This document shows positions 17,290 through 27,338 of a stretch of 45,925 bases of DNA, piece by piece. Position 1 is the stretch's first letter. Each line of letters opens with the position of its first letter. The translations under genes and the position numbers were made by a program. The DNA is taken from assembly GCA_035627835.1 (NCBI GenBank), contig DASPKX010000061.1, positions 1-45,925 of the forward strand. Reading direction: 5' to 3'. The stretch is from DASPKX01 sp035627835 (GTDB lineage Bacteria; Verrucomicrobiota; Verrucomicrobiia; Limisphaerales; SXQI01). Below the pieces are notes generated by a model. That model was not told where the DNA came from and searched no databases. It worked only from the letters and a program-made list of their open reading frames with translations.

Positions 17290-18119
17290 TGGCAGGCCCG
17301 CAAGTCACTGCGGCGCGCCATGGTTTCGCCCGTCTGGGCGTTCGGCAAGTCAGTGGAAAAAGCGCGCTCGTGGAGGCCTCCTCAAGCGCGCCAGTCAAGT
17401 TGCTGGCGCCGCAGCCTCGAGGCGCTTCCGTCTGGGCTTACCTCAGCAGCTACGGCGGCGGGTTGCTGGCGGGCGATTCCGCCAACATCCAAATTGATGT
17501 TGAGGAGAGCGCTCATGCTTTCCTCACATCCCAATCCTCGACCAAGATTTACACGAGCCCGACTGGCCTCCCCGCTCGCCAGGAGCTTAAAGCCGTTATC
17601 AACGACAATGCCTTTCTGGCGGTCGTGCCGGATCCGGTCCAGTGCTTCGCGGCCAGCGTCTATGAGCAGCGGCAGGTCTTCCACATGGCAGCCTCTGGCG
17701 GGCTTGTCTTCGTCGACGCGCTCTCTGCCGGCCGCATCGCGCGCGCTGAGCGCTGGGCGTTTTCCAGATTCTTTAGCCGCAACGAAGTGTTCGTGGATGA
17801 GCAGCGCGCTTGCCTGGACGCCCTGCTTCTGGGCGCCGAGCAGCCGCACCCTTCTCCTATGGGGCGGTTCAATTCCTTCGCCACAATGCTCATGTTCGGC
17901 GGGTTGCTCTCCGAGCACATTCAGCAGGGGCTGAAAGAATCTGCGGAAGTGCCAGTCCGGAGACAGGCTCCCCTCGTGATGTCCGCGAGCCCGCTGAGGC
18001 ACGGGGTTATCCTTCGTTTCGCCTCCGAGCAGCTTGAACTGCTCACCGCTGAGATTCATCGGCGCCTCGCCTTTCTGCCTCAATTCCTTGGGGATGATCC
18101 CCTGGCTAGAAAATGGTAA
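17286..18119 (+). CDS. ureD: Urease accessory protein UreD
   Basis: 277 residues from the ATG at 17286 (a second ATG follows immediately). UreD (UreH) binds apo-urease and channels nickel from UreG during activation. The family blocks are SSYGGGLLAGDSANIQIDV, AFLTSQSSTKIYTSP, VVPDPVQCFAASVYEQRQVF and NEVFVDEQ. The start overlaps the stop of the small membrane protein (ATGA); the gap to ureAB is three bases. Confidence 0.95.
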   Translation: MMAGPQVTAARHGFARLGVRQVSGKSALVEASSSAPVKLLAPQPRGASVWAYLSSYGGGLLAGDSANIQIDVEESAHAFLTSQSSTKIYTSPTGLPARQELKAVINDNAFLAVVPDPVQCFAASVYEQRQVFHMAASGGLVFVDALSAGRIARAERWAFSRFFSRNEVFVDEQRACLDALLLGAEQPHPSPMGRFNSFATMLMFGGLLSEHIQQGLKESAEVPVRRQAPLVMSASPLRHGVILRFASEQLELLTAEIHRRLAFLPQFLGDDPLARKW

Positions 18120-18122
18120 AGC

Positions 18123-18881
18123 ATGCACCTCGCCCCACGTGACCTCGACAAGTTGATCCTGCACAATGCCGGGTTTCTCGCGCAGAAACGCCTGGCCCGC
18201 GGCTTGCGCCTCAATCATCCCGAGAGCGTTGCGCTTATTGCGACGCAACTGCTCGAGTTCATCCGCGACGGCCGCTCTGTTTCTGACCTGATGAGCCTGG
18301 GTCGGCAATTCCTCGGCCGCAATCAAGTCATGCCCGGCGTCGCGGAGCTTGTGGAAGAAGTCCAGGTGGAGGGCACGTTCCCGGACGGCACGAAATTGGT
18401 GACGGTTCATCATCCGATAGCCTCGGACGACGGTGATCTGGATCTCGCGCTTTATGGAAGCTTTCTGCCGACGCCTCCACTCTCGAAATTTCGCTCGCAA
18501 CCTGAGGCGCTGAGCCCCGGCGAAAGGCTGCCGTTGGAAGGCGAGCTAACCCTCAACGAGGGCCGCCCCACACTCCTGCTCCAGGTCACTAACCTTGGTG
18601 ACCGTCCCATCCAGGTGGGCAGCCACTATCACTTCATCGAGACGAACAAGCTCCTTCGCTTTGATCGAGCAAAGGCGTTCGGGAAACGGTTGAATATTCC
18701 CGCGGGCGCGGCGGTTCGATTCGAGCCGGGTGAAACGAAAACCGTGGAGTTGGTGGAAATCGCGGGGCGCCGCCTCGTCTTTGGCGGGAATAATCTTGTC
18801 GATGGCGCAGCTTCTCCGGAGCGCTTGGCTGAGGTGATGCAGCGCGTGGAATCTCAAAACTTTGCCCACGAGGAAAGCTGA
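18123..18881 (+). CDS. ureAB: Urease gamma-beta fusion subunit
   Basis: 252 residues that join the two small urease subunits in one chain, as in Helicobacter UreA and some other bacteria. Residues 1-100 are the gamma part (APRDLDKLILHNAGFLAQKR, VMPGVAELVEEVQVEGTFPD). After a short linker the beta part runs from about 130 to 235 (LQVTNLGDRPIQVGSHYHF, IPAGAAVRFEPGETKTVELV). Together with UreC this forms the (UreAB-C)3 unit. Two bases separate it from ureC. Confidence 0.96.
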   Translation: MHLAPRDLDKLILHNAGFLAQKRLARGLRLNHPESVALIATQLLEFIRDGRSVSDLMSLGRQFLGRNQVMPGVAELVEEVQVEGTFPDGTKLVTVHHPIASDDGDLDLALYGSFLPTPPLSKFRSQPEALSPGERLPLEGELTLNEGRPTLLLQVTNLGDRPIQVGSHYHFIETNKLLRFDRAKAFGKRLNIPAGAAVRFEPGETKTVELVEIAGRRLVFGGNNLVDGAASPERLAEVMQRVESQNFAHEES

Positions 18882-18883
18882 CC

Positions 18884-20599
18884 ATGCCGCACAAAATCAA
18901 ACGCGCTCATTACGCAGCAATGTTCGGCCCGACCACGGGTGACCGGGTCCGCCTTGGCGACACCTCCCTGATCGCGCAAGTGGAACGTGACTACACGGTG
19001 TATGGCGATGAATGCAAATTCGGCGGCGGCAAAGTTCTTCGCGAGGGCATGGGGCAAGCTGCCGGCATTGGAGAGGCTGACGCGCTCGACTGCGTGATTA
19101 CTAATGCCCTCGTCATCGATTACACCGGCGTCTTCAAAGCGGATGTTGGCATAAAGCACGGGCGCATCAGCGGGATTGGCAAGGCTGGCAATCCCGACAT
19201 CATGGCCGGTGTGACTCCTGGAATGATCGTCGGCGTCACCACCGAGGTCATCGCTGGCGAAGGTCTCATCCTGACGGCGGGCGGCATCGATTCACACATC
19301 CATTTTATCTGCCCCCAGCAAGCGCATGAAGCCATCGCCGCCGGCCTGACGACCATGATCGGTGGGGGAACAGGGCCAGCGACGGGCACCTGCGCCACCA
19401 CCTGCACTCCGGGCGCGCATCATTTGCGCCTTATGCTGGAGGCCACGGACACTCTGCCGCTTAACTTCGGCTTTACGGGCAAGGGGAACACGTCTCGTCC
19501 CGAAGGGCTGCGCGAGCAAATTCTCGGCGGCGCCATTGGATTGAAGCTCCATGAGGATTGGGGCACCACTCCGGCAGCAATTGACTGCTGCCTCCGCGTG
19601 GCCGACGAGCATGACGTCCAAATCACGATTCATACGGACACGTTGAACGAATCCGGTTTCGTCGAAGCCACGCTTTCGGCGATCAATGGGCGAACCATCC
19701 ACACCTACCACTCTGAAGGCGCCGGGGGCGGTCACGCTCCAGACATTATTAAAGTCTGCGGGGAATTGAATATTCTCCCCAGCTCCACGAACCCCACCCG
19801 GCCATACACCGTCAACACTCTTGATGAGCATTTAGACATGCTCATGGTCTGCCATCATCTCGATCCAAATCTCCCCGAGGACGTGGCTTTCGCGGAGAGC
19901 CGCATTCGCGGCGAGACCATCGCGGCGGAAGATATTCTCCACGACCTTGGGGCCATCAGCATCATCAGCTCCGATTCCCAGGCCATGGGCCGCGTGGGGG
20001 AAGTCATCACCCGCTGTTGGCAAACGGCTTCGAAGATGCGTGACCAGCGCGGCCGGCTCCTGGAAGAGCAGGGTGACAACGACAACCTTCGAATCAGACG
20101 TTATGTCGCCAAGTACACCATCAACCCCGCCATTGCTCATGGCGTGAGTCATTGTGTGGGTTCCGTGGAGGTCGGGAAATTGGCGGATCTCACGCTGTGG
20201 AAACCCGGCTTCTTCGGCATAAAACCCGAACTGGTCATCAAAGGGGGCTTCATTGCCTGGGCGCAAATGGGTGACCCGAACGCCTCCATCCCCACTCCTC
20301 AACCGGTCTATATGCGTCCGATGTTCGGAGCCTTTGGAAGCGCGGCCGGTCCCACATCCCTGGCCTTTGTCTCTCAACTCGCGAAGGAGAAGGGGGGCGC
20401 CGACTCGTATGGGCTGGCCAAGCGCATTGAACCGGTGCGCGCCTGCCGCAGCATCACCAAGCGCGACATGAAGCTGAACGACGCATTGCCGAAGATCACG
20501 GTCGATCCGGAGACATACACAGTGACTGCGGACGGGGTTCGTTTAACCTGCGAGCCCGCCCAACGCCTTCCTCTGACCCAGCTCTACTCTTTGTTTTAA
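18884..20599 (+). CDS. ureC: Urease alpha (catalytic) subunit UreC
   Basis: 571 residues, full length. It hydrolyses urea to ammonia and carbamate with two nickel ions. The nickel ligands are visible with the expected spacing: H138 and H140 (SHIHF), carbamylated K221 and H223 (GLKLHEDWG), and D364 (SSDSQAMGR). The flap region VCHHLD and the C-terminal ADLTLWKPGFFG are intact, so the enzyme should be active. The start at 18884 gives the usual N-terminus (RAHYAAMFGPTTGDRVRLGD). Confidence 0.98.
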   Translation: MPHKIKRAHYAAMFGPTTGDRVRLGDTSLIAQVERDYTVYGDECKFGGGKVLREGMGQAAGIGEADALDCVITNALVIDYTGVFKADVGIKHGRISGIGKAGNPDIMAGVTPGMIVGVTTEVIAGEGLILTAGGIDSHIHFICPQQAHEAIAAGLTTMIGGGTGPATGTCATTCTPGAHHLRLMLEATDTLPLNFGFTGKGNTSRPEGLREQILGGAIGLKLHEDWGTTPAAIDCCLRVADEHDVQITIHTDTLNESGFVEATLSAINGRTIHTYHSEGAGGGHAPDIIKVCGELNILPSSTNPTRPYTVNTLDEHLDMLMVCHHLDPNLPEDVAFAESRIRGETIAAEDILHDLGAISIISSDSQAMGRVGEVITRCWQTASKMRDQRGRLLEEQGDNDNLRIRRYVAKYTINPAIAHGVSHCVGSVEVGKLADLTLWKPGFFGIKPELVIKGGFIAWAQMGDPNASIPTPQPVYMRPMFGAFGSAAGPTSLAFVSQLAKEKGGADSYGLAKRIEPVRACRSITKRDMKLNDALPKITVDPETYTVTADGVRLTCEPAQRLPLTQLYSLF

Positions 20600-20600
20600 C

Positions 20601-21311
20601 GTGCCTGCTCCCGCCGCGCATCCAACTGCTCCGCCCGAGACGAGGCCTGTGCCCGCACGCAGGTCTGATGTTTGGACGTTCCTGCAGTTGGCGGACTCCG
20701 CATTCCCCACCGGCGGCTTTGCGCATTCCGGCGGTCTCGAGGCCCTCTGGCAGCACGGAGAACTTCGCGGAGGCCGCGGATTGCGCGATCGCCTAAGCGA
20801 ATGTTTGTGGCAATGCGCCCAGGCGCTCTGCCCCTTTGTTAATGTTGCGCACGAAGATCCCGCTCGCGTAGGCGAACTCGACGAGCTTTGCGACGCGTGG
20901 ACAACCAACCATGTCGCCAATCGCGCGAGTCGCGCCCAGGGCCGCGCGTTCGTTAATGCGGTCGAGGCAATCTTTGGCCTGCGCCTGCGCGCTGCTGGCA
21001 AGTCGCCATATCACGGTCATTACGCTCCGTGGTTCGGGGCGGCCACAGCTCAGCTAGGCTTCGAGCATAAGCAAGCCCTCGAACTCTTCTTATTCACCAA
21101 TCTCCGGTCGTGGATTAGCAGCGCGGTTCGCCTGAACATCATCGGGCCGACGGAGGGGCAGGCGATTCAAGCTGACCTGGCTCCAACCCTCGATGCGGTC
21201 GTCGCGCATGCCGGTGCTTTGCGGCTTGAGGATCTTGCTCAAACGGCTCCGCTGATCGATCTGTTTCAAGCCGCGCACGATCGCCTCTACTCACGTCTTT
21301 TCCAAAGTTAA
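20601..21311 (+). CDS. ureF: Urease accessory protein UreF
   Basis: 236 residues with a GTG start at 20601, one base after the ureC stop. All-helical UreF: ADSAFPTGGFAHSGGLE is the hallmark, then VNVAHEDPARVGELDELCDAW and AAQ-type helices (TAQLGFEHKQALELFLF). It bridges UreD and UreG in the activation complex and gates UreG GTPase activity. An alternative start may lie at a later codon, since the first 20 residues are proline/alanine-rich and variable. Confidence 0.94.
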   Translation: MPAPAAHPTAPPETRPVPARRSDVWTFLQLADSAFPTGGFAHSGGLEALWQHGELRGGRGLRDRLSECLWQCAQALCPFVNVAHEDPARVGELDELCDAWTTNHVANRASRAQGRAFVNAVEAIFGLRLRAAGKSPYHGHYAPWFGAATAQLGFEHKQALELFLFTNLRSWISSAVRLNIIGPTEGQAIQADLAPTLDAVVAHAGALRLEDLAQTAPLIDLFQAAHDRLYSRLFQS

Positions 21312-21315
21312 CCCT

Positions 21316-22053
21316 ATGTGCACTGCCCACACTCACTCTCACGCGCACGGCCACCATCATCACCATCATGATCATGCAGACCACCCCGGGCGCTTCGATG
21401 ATCGCGAGCGGCCGATCGCCCGCGATTTTTCACGGCGCGCGTTCACCGTTGGGATCGGCGGCCCGGTCGGCAGCGGGAAAACAGCTTTGATGCTCCAACT
21501 CTGCAAGCGCCTTCGCCAGACGATGAACATCGGAGCGGTCACCAACGACATATTCACCCGTGAGGACGGCGAGTTCCTGACGCGCCATGAGGCTCTGGAG
21601 CCTGAGCGAATTCGCGCCGTCGAAACCGGGGGCTGCCCGCACGCGGCCATTCGGGAAGATGTGTCAGCAAACATTCTCGCACTTGAAGAGCTGCACGAGA
21701 AGTTTAACCCCCAACTCCTTCTCATCGAGTCCGGCGGCGATAATCTCGCCGCCCATTACAGCCGAGAATTGGCTGACTACACTGTTTACGTGATCGACGT
21801 TTCCGGCGGCGACAAAATACCGCGCAAAGGAGGGCCGGGGATTACGCAAGCTGACCTCCTGGTGATCAACAAAACAGACCTCGCGCCGCATGTGGGGGCT
21901 GATTTGGAGGTCATGGCTCGCGATTCCAAAAAAATGCGTGGAGAGGGGCCGTTCGTCTTTGCGCAGGTCAAGCATGGCCTGGGCGTCGATGAAATCATCG
22001 AGCACATCCTGCACTCCTGGCAGCATGCCACTGGGGTTGAGCATTCCCACTGA
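21316..22053 (+). CDS. ureG: Urease accessory GTPase UreG, His-rich N-terminus
   Basis: 245 residues. SIMIBI GTPase that supplies nickel to apo-urease: P-loop GGPVGSGKTAL, NDIFTREDGEFL, ETGGCPHAAIRED (the CPH nickel site), ESGGDNLAA and NKTDLAPH. The N-terminus is unusually rich in histidine (six in a row within the first 25 residues, with others nearby), a likely nickel store. No ureE gene is present, so this extension may replace the UreE metallochaperone (inference). Confidence 0.97.
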   Translation: MCTAHTHSHAHGHHHHHHDHADHPGRFDDRERPIARDFSRRAFTVGIGGPVGSGKTALMLQLCKRLRQTMNIGAVTNDIFTREDGEFLTRHEALEPERIRAVETGGCPHAAIREDVSANILALEELHEKFNPQLLLIESGGDNLAAHYSRELADYTVYVIDVSGGDKIPRKGGPGITQADLLVINKTDLAPHVGADLEVMARDSKKMRGEGPFVFAQVKHGLGVDEIIEHILHSWQHATGVEHSH

Positions 22054-22094
22054 CCCCCGTTGACTTCCGGTAACGCGGCAGGCCACCATCCGGC

Positions 22095-22421
22095 GTGGCT
22101 GATTTACAAATCGAGCAGATTACTCCAGGAACGGGCGCAAAGCCGACGAAGGGCCAAACGGTTGTCGTGCACTACACCGGCCGCCTCACTAACGGCACGA
22201 AGTTCGACAGCTCCGTTGATCGTAACGACCAGTTCGAGTTCGTGCTCGGGGTGGGACAGGTCATCCGAGGCTGGGATGTCGGCGTGGCTCGGATGCAGGT
22301 GGGCGAGAAGTCTCGTCTGACAATTCCCCCTGAAATGGGCTACGGAGCCCAAGGTTATCCAGGTGTGATTCCGCCGAACGCCACCCTGGTGTTTGAGGTG
22401 GAGTTGCTCGCCATTCGCTAA
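22095..22421 (+). CDS. FKBP-type peptidyl-prolyl isomerase
   Basis: 108 residues with a GTG start at 22095; a single FKBP domain without signal peptide, so cytoplasmic. Active-site residues are in place: VVHYTGRLTNGTKFDSS, the V-I-x-G-W segment (VIRGWDVGV) and IPPEMGYGAQGYPGVIPPNA, with the aromatic pocket largely conserved. It catalyses proline isomerisation during folding. It follows ureG by 41 bases and could be read through from the urease operon, but a functional link is not evident. Confidence 0.93.
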   Translation: MADLQIEQITPGTGAKPTKGQTVVVHYTGRLTNGTKFDSSVDRNDQFEFVLGVGQVIRGWDVGVARMQVGEKSRLTIPPEMGYGAQGYPGVIPPNATLVFEVELLAIR

Positions 22422-22428
22422 AGCGCTC

Positions 22429-23412
22429 TTACCGCGGCAGCGCCATCGGTGTGGGCGGGGCAGGCAACTTATCCAGCCCTGGCGGCATTGGTGGCAACGA
22501 GTGCACGAGCGACCTCCACTTCTGGCGCTCTTCCGGTGTCATGCTTTGCCAGCGCTCCACGTTGCGCAAAAACTGCCCTCGTTCGTCCGCGGTCATGCGG
22601 GCGAACTTTCCGAAATTCTCAATGCACGCCCGGCGGTGCGCCGGGGTTAAACCTTCGAACGCTGCCAAAGCCGCTTCCATTTGCTTCCGCTCCGCATCGT
22701 CGAGGGTGTGCAATGTTTTCTGCCGTTCCTGAACAGGCAGTGTAAAGAATTCCTCAAACTTCCGCGCCACCTCATCCCTGCGGGAAGGCGGTAGCGCCCG
22801 CAACCGTTCCAGGCGGCCTTCAAAACGCTTCCGGTCGCCATCCCGCACTTTTGCCAGGATCTGTTCCGGAGGCATTGGCACACCTTCGTTCGCGCGCGCG
22901 AAGTAATGCAGCGTCCATTCGTTTTCCAACATCTCCTGCCGCGCCGCCGCAGGAAGCAAATCCCAATGCTGCAAGCGCTCAGCGATTGTGTCGCGCAGAT
23001 GCGTCGGGATTGCGGTGATACGCTCCACGCGGTTGGAAGGGGCCATTTCCATTAGCGGCCGCATGTGCCAGCGCACTTCCAGCGCGGTGAGCTTCGCCTC
23101 GCGCTCGGCCTCATCCATTTTCTCGTATTCCTGGAGCTTGGCCTGCAACGCGCGTTTTTGGCGCTCGGGCTTATGGGCAAGCGCTTGGGCTCGCTCCTCC
23201 TCGGACATGGACAACCAACTGCGAAACTCCGCGACTGGATTCTTCGCAGCGCTTGGCGTCTCAGCGCCTGAGAGGGCGAGGGGAGAGCCGACGGCTGTGA
23301 GCGCAATCAACGCCCACAGCGCGACGGCAAAGATTCGGCCGCGTTCCGACGCGGCCGTGCCAACCCCCTGAATCGCGTCCCTGGCAAAATTGTTTGGAAC
23401 TTCAACTCGCAT
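22429..23412 (-). CDS. DUF3106-type exported helical protein
   Basis: 327 residues from the ATG at 23412 (a GTG at 23415 is also possible). An N-terminal hydrophobic segment (IFAVALWALIALTAVGSPLALSGA) marks export. The rest is helical and very charged, with repeated units such as LSMSEEERAQAL, LPPSRRDEVARKFEEFF, MTADERGQFLRN and MTPEERQKWR, the pattern of DUF3106 proteins. The C-terminus is proline-rich. The start shares one base with the stop of the anti-sigma gene (TGATG), so the three-gene run from 24591 is an operon. I infer a periplasmic stress or envelope factor controlled by the sigma factor, comparable to Spy/CpxP-like helical proteins. Confidence 0.8.
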   Translation of the reverse strand: MRVEVPNNFARDAIQGVGTAASERGRIFAVALWALIALTAVGSPLALSGAETPSAAKNPVAEFRSWLSMSEEERAQALAHKPERQKRALQAKLQEYEKMDEAEREAKLTALEVRWHMRPLMEMAPSNRVERITAIPTHLRDTIAERLQHWDLLPAAARQEMLENEWTLHYFARANEGVPMPPEQILAKVRDGDRKRFEGRLERLRALPPSRRDEVARKFEEFFTLPVQERQKTLHTLDDAERKQMEAALAAFEGLTPAHRRACIENFGKFARMTADERGQFLRNVERWQSMTPEERQKWRSLVHSLPPMPPGLDKLPAPPTPMALPR

Positions 23413-23942
23413 CACTCGAGCGCCAGCAAGAGTTCTGTGTCCACTTGATCAGGCAAACGCCGGATCTCCTCGAAATTCTCCCAAATATCCACAGGCGGCA
23501 TCGGCGGCAGTTCGACCGGCGTTTGCTGCCTCATTGCGACCGGCTGAACTAACTGGGCCACTGTCGTCACAGTCGCCACGCTATTGGCCATGTCAAAACG
23601 CGCGGCCATGGTCCGGTAATACATCGTTCCGACGCCCACAAAGAGGGCCAATGAGCCGTAAGCCAATCCTCGCACCCAAAATCTTGGCAACGCCCAGCGC
23701 GAGGGCGTTTGAGGCGCGGCATCGTCGCGATGAAGTTGCTGCATTACCAACGAGGTGAAGTTGCTGGAGAGTGGCGCTTCCGGAAGAGTCTTTAGCAGCC
23801 GTTGCAAGGCGACATCTTCCTGCCATTCAGCCCCCAATTTGGGGTCAGACTGTAACAGCGCTGCCAAACGCTCCTGCTCAACGCCCTTCAATTCGCCACG
23901 CTGGCGCGCTCTCAGAAGTTGCTCGTAATCACCGCTGTTCAT
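23412..23942 (-). CDS. Putative anti-sigma factor
   Basis: 176 residues. The N-terminal half is a soluble helical region (YEQLLRARQRGELKGVEQERL, LLQSDPKLGAEWQEDVALQ), then a single transmembrane span at about 93-112 (LAYGSLALFVGVGTMYY) and a periplasmic tail rich in proline. The plan, and the position directly downstream of an ECF sigma gene, fit a membrane anti-sigma factor. The zinc-binding HxxxCxxC motif of the ZAS class is absent, so assignment is by context and topology. It overlaps the DUF3106 gene by one base. Confidence 0.7.
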   Translation of the reverse strand: MNSGDYEQLLRARQRGELKGVEQERLAALLQSDPKLGAEWQEDVALQRLLKTLPEAPLSSNFTSLVMQQLHRDDAAPQTPSRWALPRFWVRGLAYGSLALFVGVGTMYYRTMAARFDMANSVATVTTVAQLVQPVAMRQQTPVELPPMPPVDIWENFEEIRRLPDQVDTELLLALE

Positions 23943-23985
23943 CTTCTCAACGGGTTAAAAACCATTCCCACACAAAAGTTGCACC

Positions 23986-24591
23986 TTATTCCTCACCCCA
24001 TTCCCCCGTCTTCAGGTAAGGTTTTAGCCGGTGCTTGAGCGTTTCCCGCGCGCGATGGATCAAAGATTTGGTGGCCGACAGCGAGACACCAATGATTTCC
24101 GCGATCTCCTCATACGAAAGCTCCTCCTCCTGGTACAAGAGCAAAGCCGTTCGCTGGTTCTCCGGCAATGCAGCCACTGCTTCAGCAACCTTCGAAGTCA
24201 ACTCGTGGGAAAGCAACGCCCCGGAAGCCTCCGGTACTGTTCTATCCTCGATCTGCTTCCCGCCCGCCTCCTCCTTGTCCTCCTGGAGCATGTCCAGCGA
24301 CTCGGCGGGATGCCGGCCACGTCGGCGGATTTCGTTGAGGCAAAGGTTCCGCGCAATGGTGAATAGCCAGGTGGAAAACTTGGCCGTGACTTTGTAACGC
24401 TCGGCCGATTTGAAGACCTGGATGAAGACGCTCTGCGCGAGATCCTCCGCCTCGGTGGGATCGGGCAAGGTGCGGTAAATGAGATTTGTGACGGGTCGCT
24501 TGTACTTATCGACTAATTCCTCGAAAGCCCGGACGTCGCCCTGCTTCACTCGCAGCATCAGGGCTGCATCTGGATCGAGCTTGTCCGCCAT
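23986..24591 (-). CDS. ECF-family RNA polymerase sigma factor
   Basis: 201 residues of the RpoE-like group. Region 2 is AFEELVDKYKRPVTNLIYRTL, DPTEAEDLAQSVFIQVFKS and FSTWLFTIARNLCLNEIRRR. Region 4 is AVAALPENQRTALLLYQ, EEELSYEEIAEIIGVSLSATK and SLIHRARETLKHRL. A linker of about 40 residues separates them. First gene of a three-gene operon with a membrane anti-sigma and a DUF3106 protein, so it probably answers to envelope stress. The target promoter cannot be read from one copy. Confidence 0.95.
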   Translation of the reverse strand: MADKLDPDAALMLRVKQGDVRAFEELVDKYKRPVTNLIYRTLPDPTEAEDLAQSVFIQVFKSAERYKVTAKFSTWLFTIARNLCLNEIRRRGRHPAESLDMLQEDKEEAGGKQIEDRTVPEASGALLSHELTSKVAEAVAALPENQRTALLLYQEEELSYEEIAEIIGVSLSATKSLIHRARETLKHRLKPYLKTGEWGEE

Positions 24592-24638
24592 TCCCTTGCC
24601 CTAGCTACTTGAAACACCAGGAATGCGCCAGAGTTGCG

Positions 24639-26135
<1,497 letters not shown>

Positions 26136-26136
26136 C

Positions 26137-27291
26137 CTACTCTCCGCCTCTCTTTCCCGCTGGGGTGTAAAACCGCTTCGGCGCGTTCACCAACCGCCAA
26201 TTGCCACCCGACAACTCGATCCCCGTCGTCCCCTTGTGCTGGTCGTAAATGCGCTCCATTTCCGCAATGGAATCAAAATACCCAATGATGTAAGCGGCGC
26301 TAAATGTTTCCCCGGCTTTAATGGGCTGGCCGCCGATTTCCTGAATGAAGCAGACATAACCGCGCTGATGGCACCACGCTTCCGAGACGATCTCCGGCTG
26401 CAACGTCATCCCCGCGAGCCATGGCCCGCTCTGCCCCGTCGCTTTGTCCCGCAAACGGTAAGCCCGAATCATCCTCGTTGGGACGTTCGTCGCACCGCGT
26501 TGATAAAGAAACTTCTCATCCGGCGCGAAGTCCTTTGCGAACTCCGTGGACGGAATCCGCCCCCGGTAACTCAGGTAAACCTCACTGAACGTGTCCCCGT
26601 TCTGGTGCTGAATGTGCCCCGGCAGATCCGTGCGCAAGAACAGCGCGTCACTCGCGTTCACTGTGGTCACCTTGTCGCTGGCATAGAACCACCGCTTCCC
26701 CTTCGGGAACACCAATGTCTGCTCCCACCGTGAACCCGCATTCTTTCCCGGCGCCGCGAGCGGATACTTGTAATCCATCCGCACCGCGACGAAATCCCCT
26801 CCTTGCGTCACGGACGGGCTCAGTTGCTTTGCTTGTGTGCAGATCTGGGGCCCCTCAATGGAGCGTTTCGGCATCTTGCCATGGAACAGGTTGTTGAACT
26901 CGTACGGCAGATCTCCGGGCAATTGCGCGCGGTAAGCCTCGTCGCTGCCGGGCTCCATGAGCCAATCCACGATGTCGAGGCCAAACCCCGGATCGCGGAA
27001 GCCAGATTTCTTATCCAGAAAACTCCCCCCAGCCACGCCGCTCACGTAGCCTCGCTTGCGCACTTTAGCCTCTAGTTGCGGAGAAGTGATGGAGATTTCA
27101 TTTACCCCATCCGTCACGTGGAACTGGGCGTTAGCTTCCCGCAGTGCCACGCTCCCGCAGGTCAACAGAATGAAAAATGCCAACCAGGGGATGCGCGCCC
27201 CTTTGGCGAAACCTCTTTGGAAACCGTCTGGAAACAAACCTTTCACGTCTTGCTGTTGGACAGATTGGGAAAAATAAGCCGAAAAGGCCAT
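26137..27291 (-). CDS. Exported protein of unknown function upstream of regulator
   Basis: 384 residues as drawn. A hydrophobic segment (IPWLAFFILLTCGSVALREANA, about residues 34-55) follows a long N-terminal part, so the true start may be further in, for instance the GTG codon at residue 16, giving a normal signal peptide. The mature part is beta-rich (ISITSPQLEAKVRKRGYVSG, RWEQTLVFPKGKRWFYASDK, IKAGETFSAAYIIGYFDS) and resembles sugar-mutarotase-like beta-sandwich proteins, though I cannot name a family. It is co-transcribed with the sigma-54 regulator and divergent from the gene at 27339. Confidence 0.7.
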   Translation of the reverse strand: MAFSAYFSQSVQQQDVKGLFPDGFQRGFAKGARIPWLAFFILLTCGSVALREANAQFHVTDGVNEISITSPQLEAKVRKRGYVSGVAGGSFLDKKSGFRDPGFGLDIVDWLMEPGSDEAYRAQLPGDLPYEFNNLFHGKMPKRSIEGPQICTQAKQLSPSVTQGGDFVAVRMDYKYPLAAPGKNAGSRWEQTLVFPKGKRWFYASDKVTTVNASDALFLRTDLPGHIQHQNGDTFSEVYLSYRGRIPSTEFAKDFAPDEKFLYQRGATNVPTRMIRAYRLRDKATGQSGPWLAGMTLQPEIVSEAWCHQRGYVCFIQEIGGQPIKAGETFSAAYIIGYFDSIAEMERIYDQHKGTTGIELSGGNWRLVNAPKRFYTPAGKRGGE

Positions 27292-27338
27292 TTTCTTTTT
27301 GGCGTCCCGGTAAACCTCAGTAATATTCCGCCGCTTCC

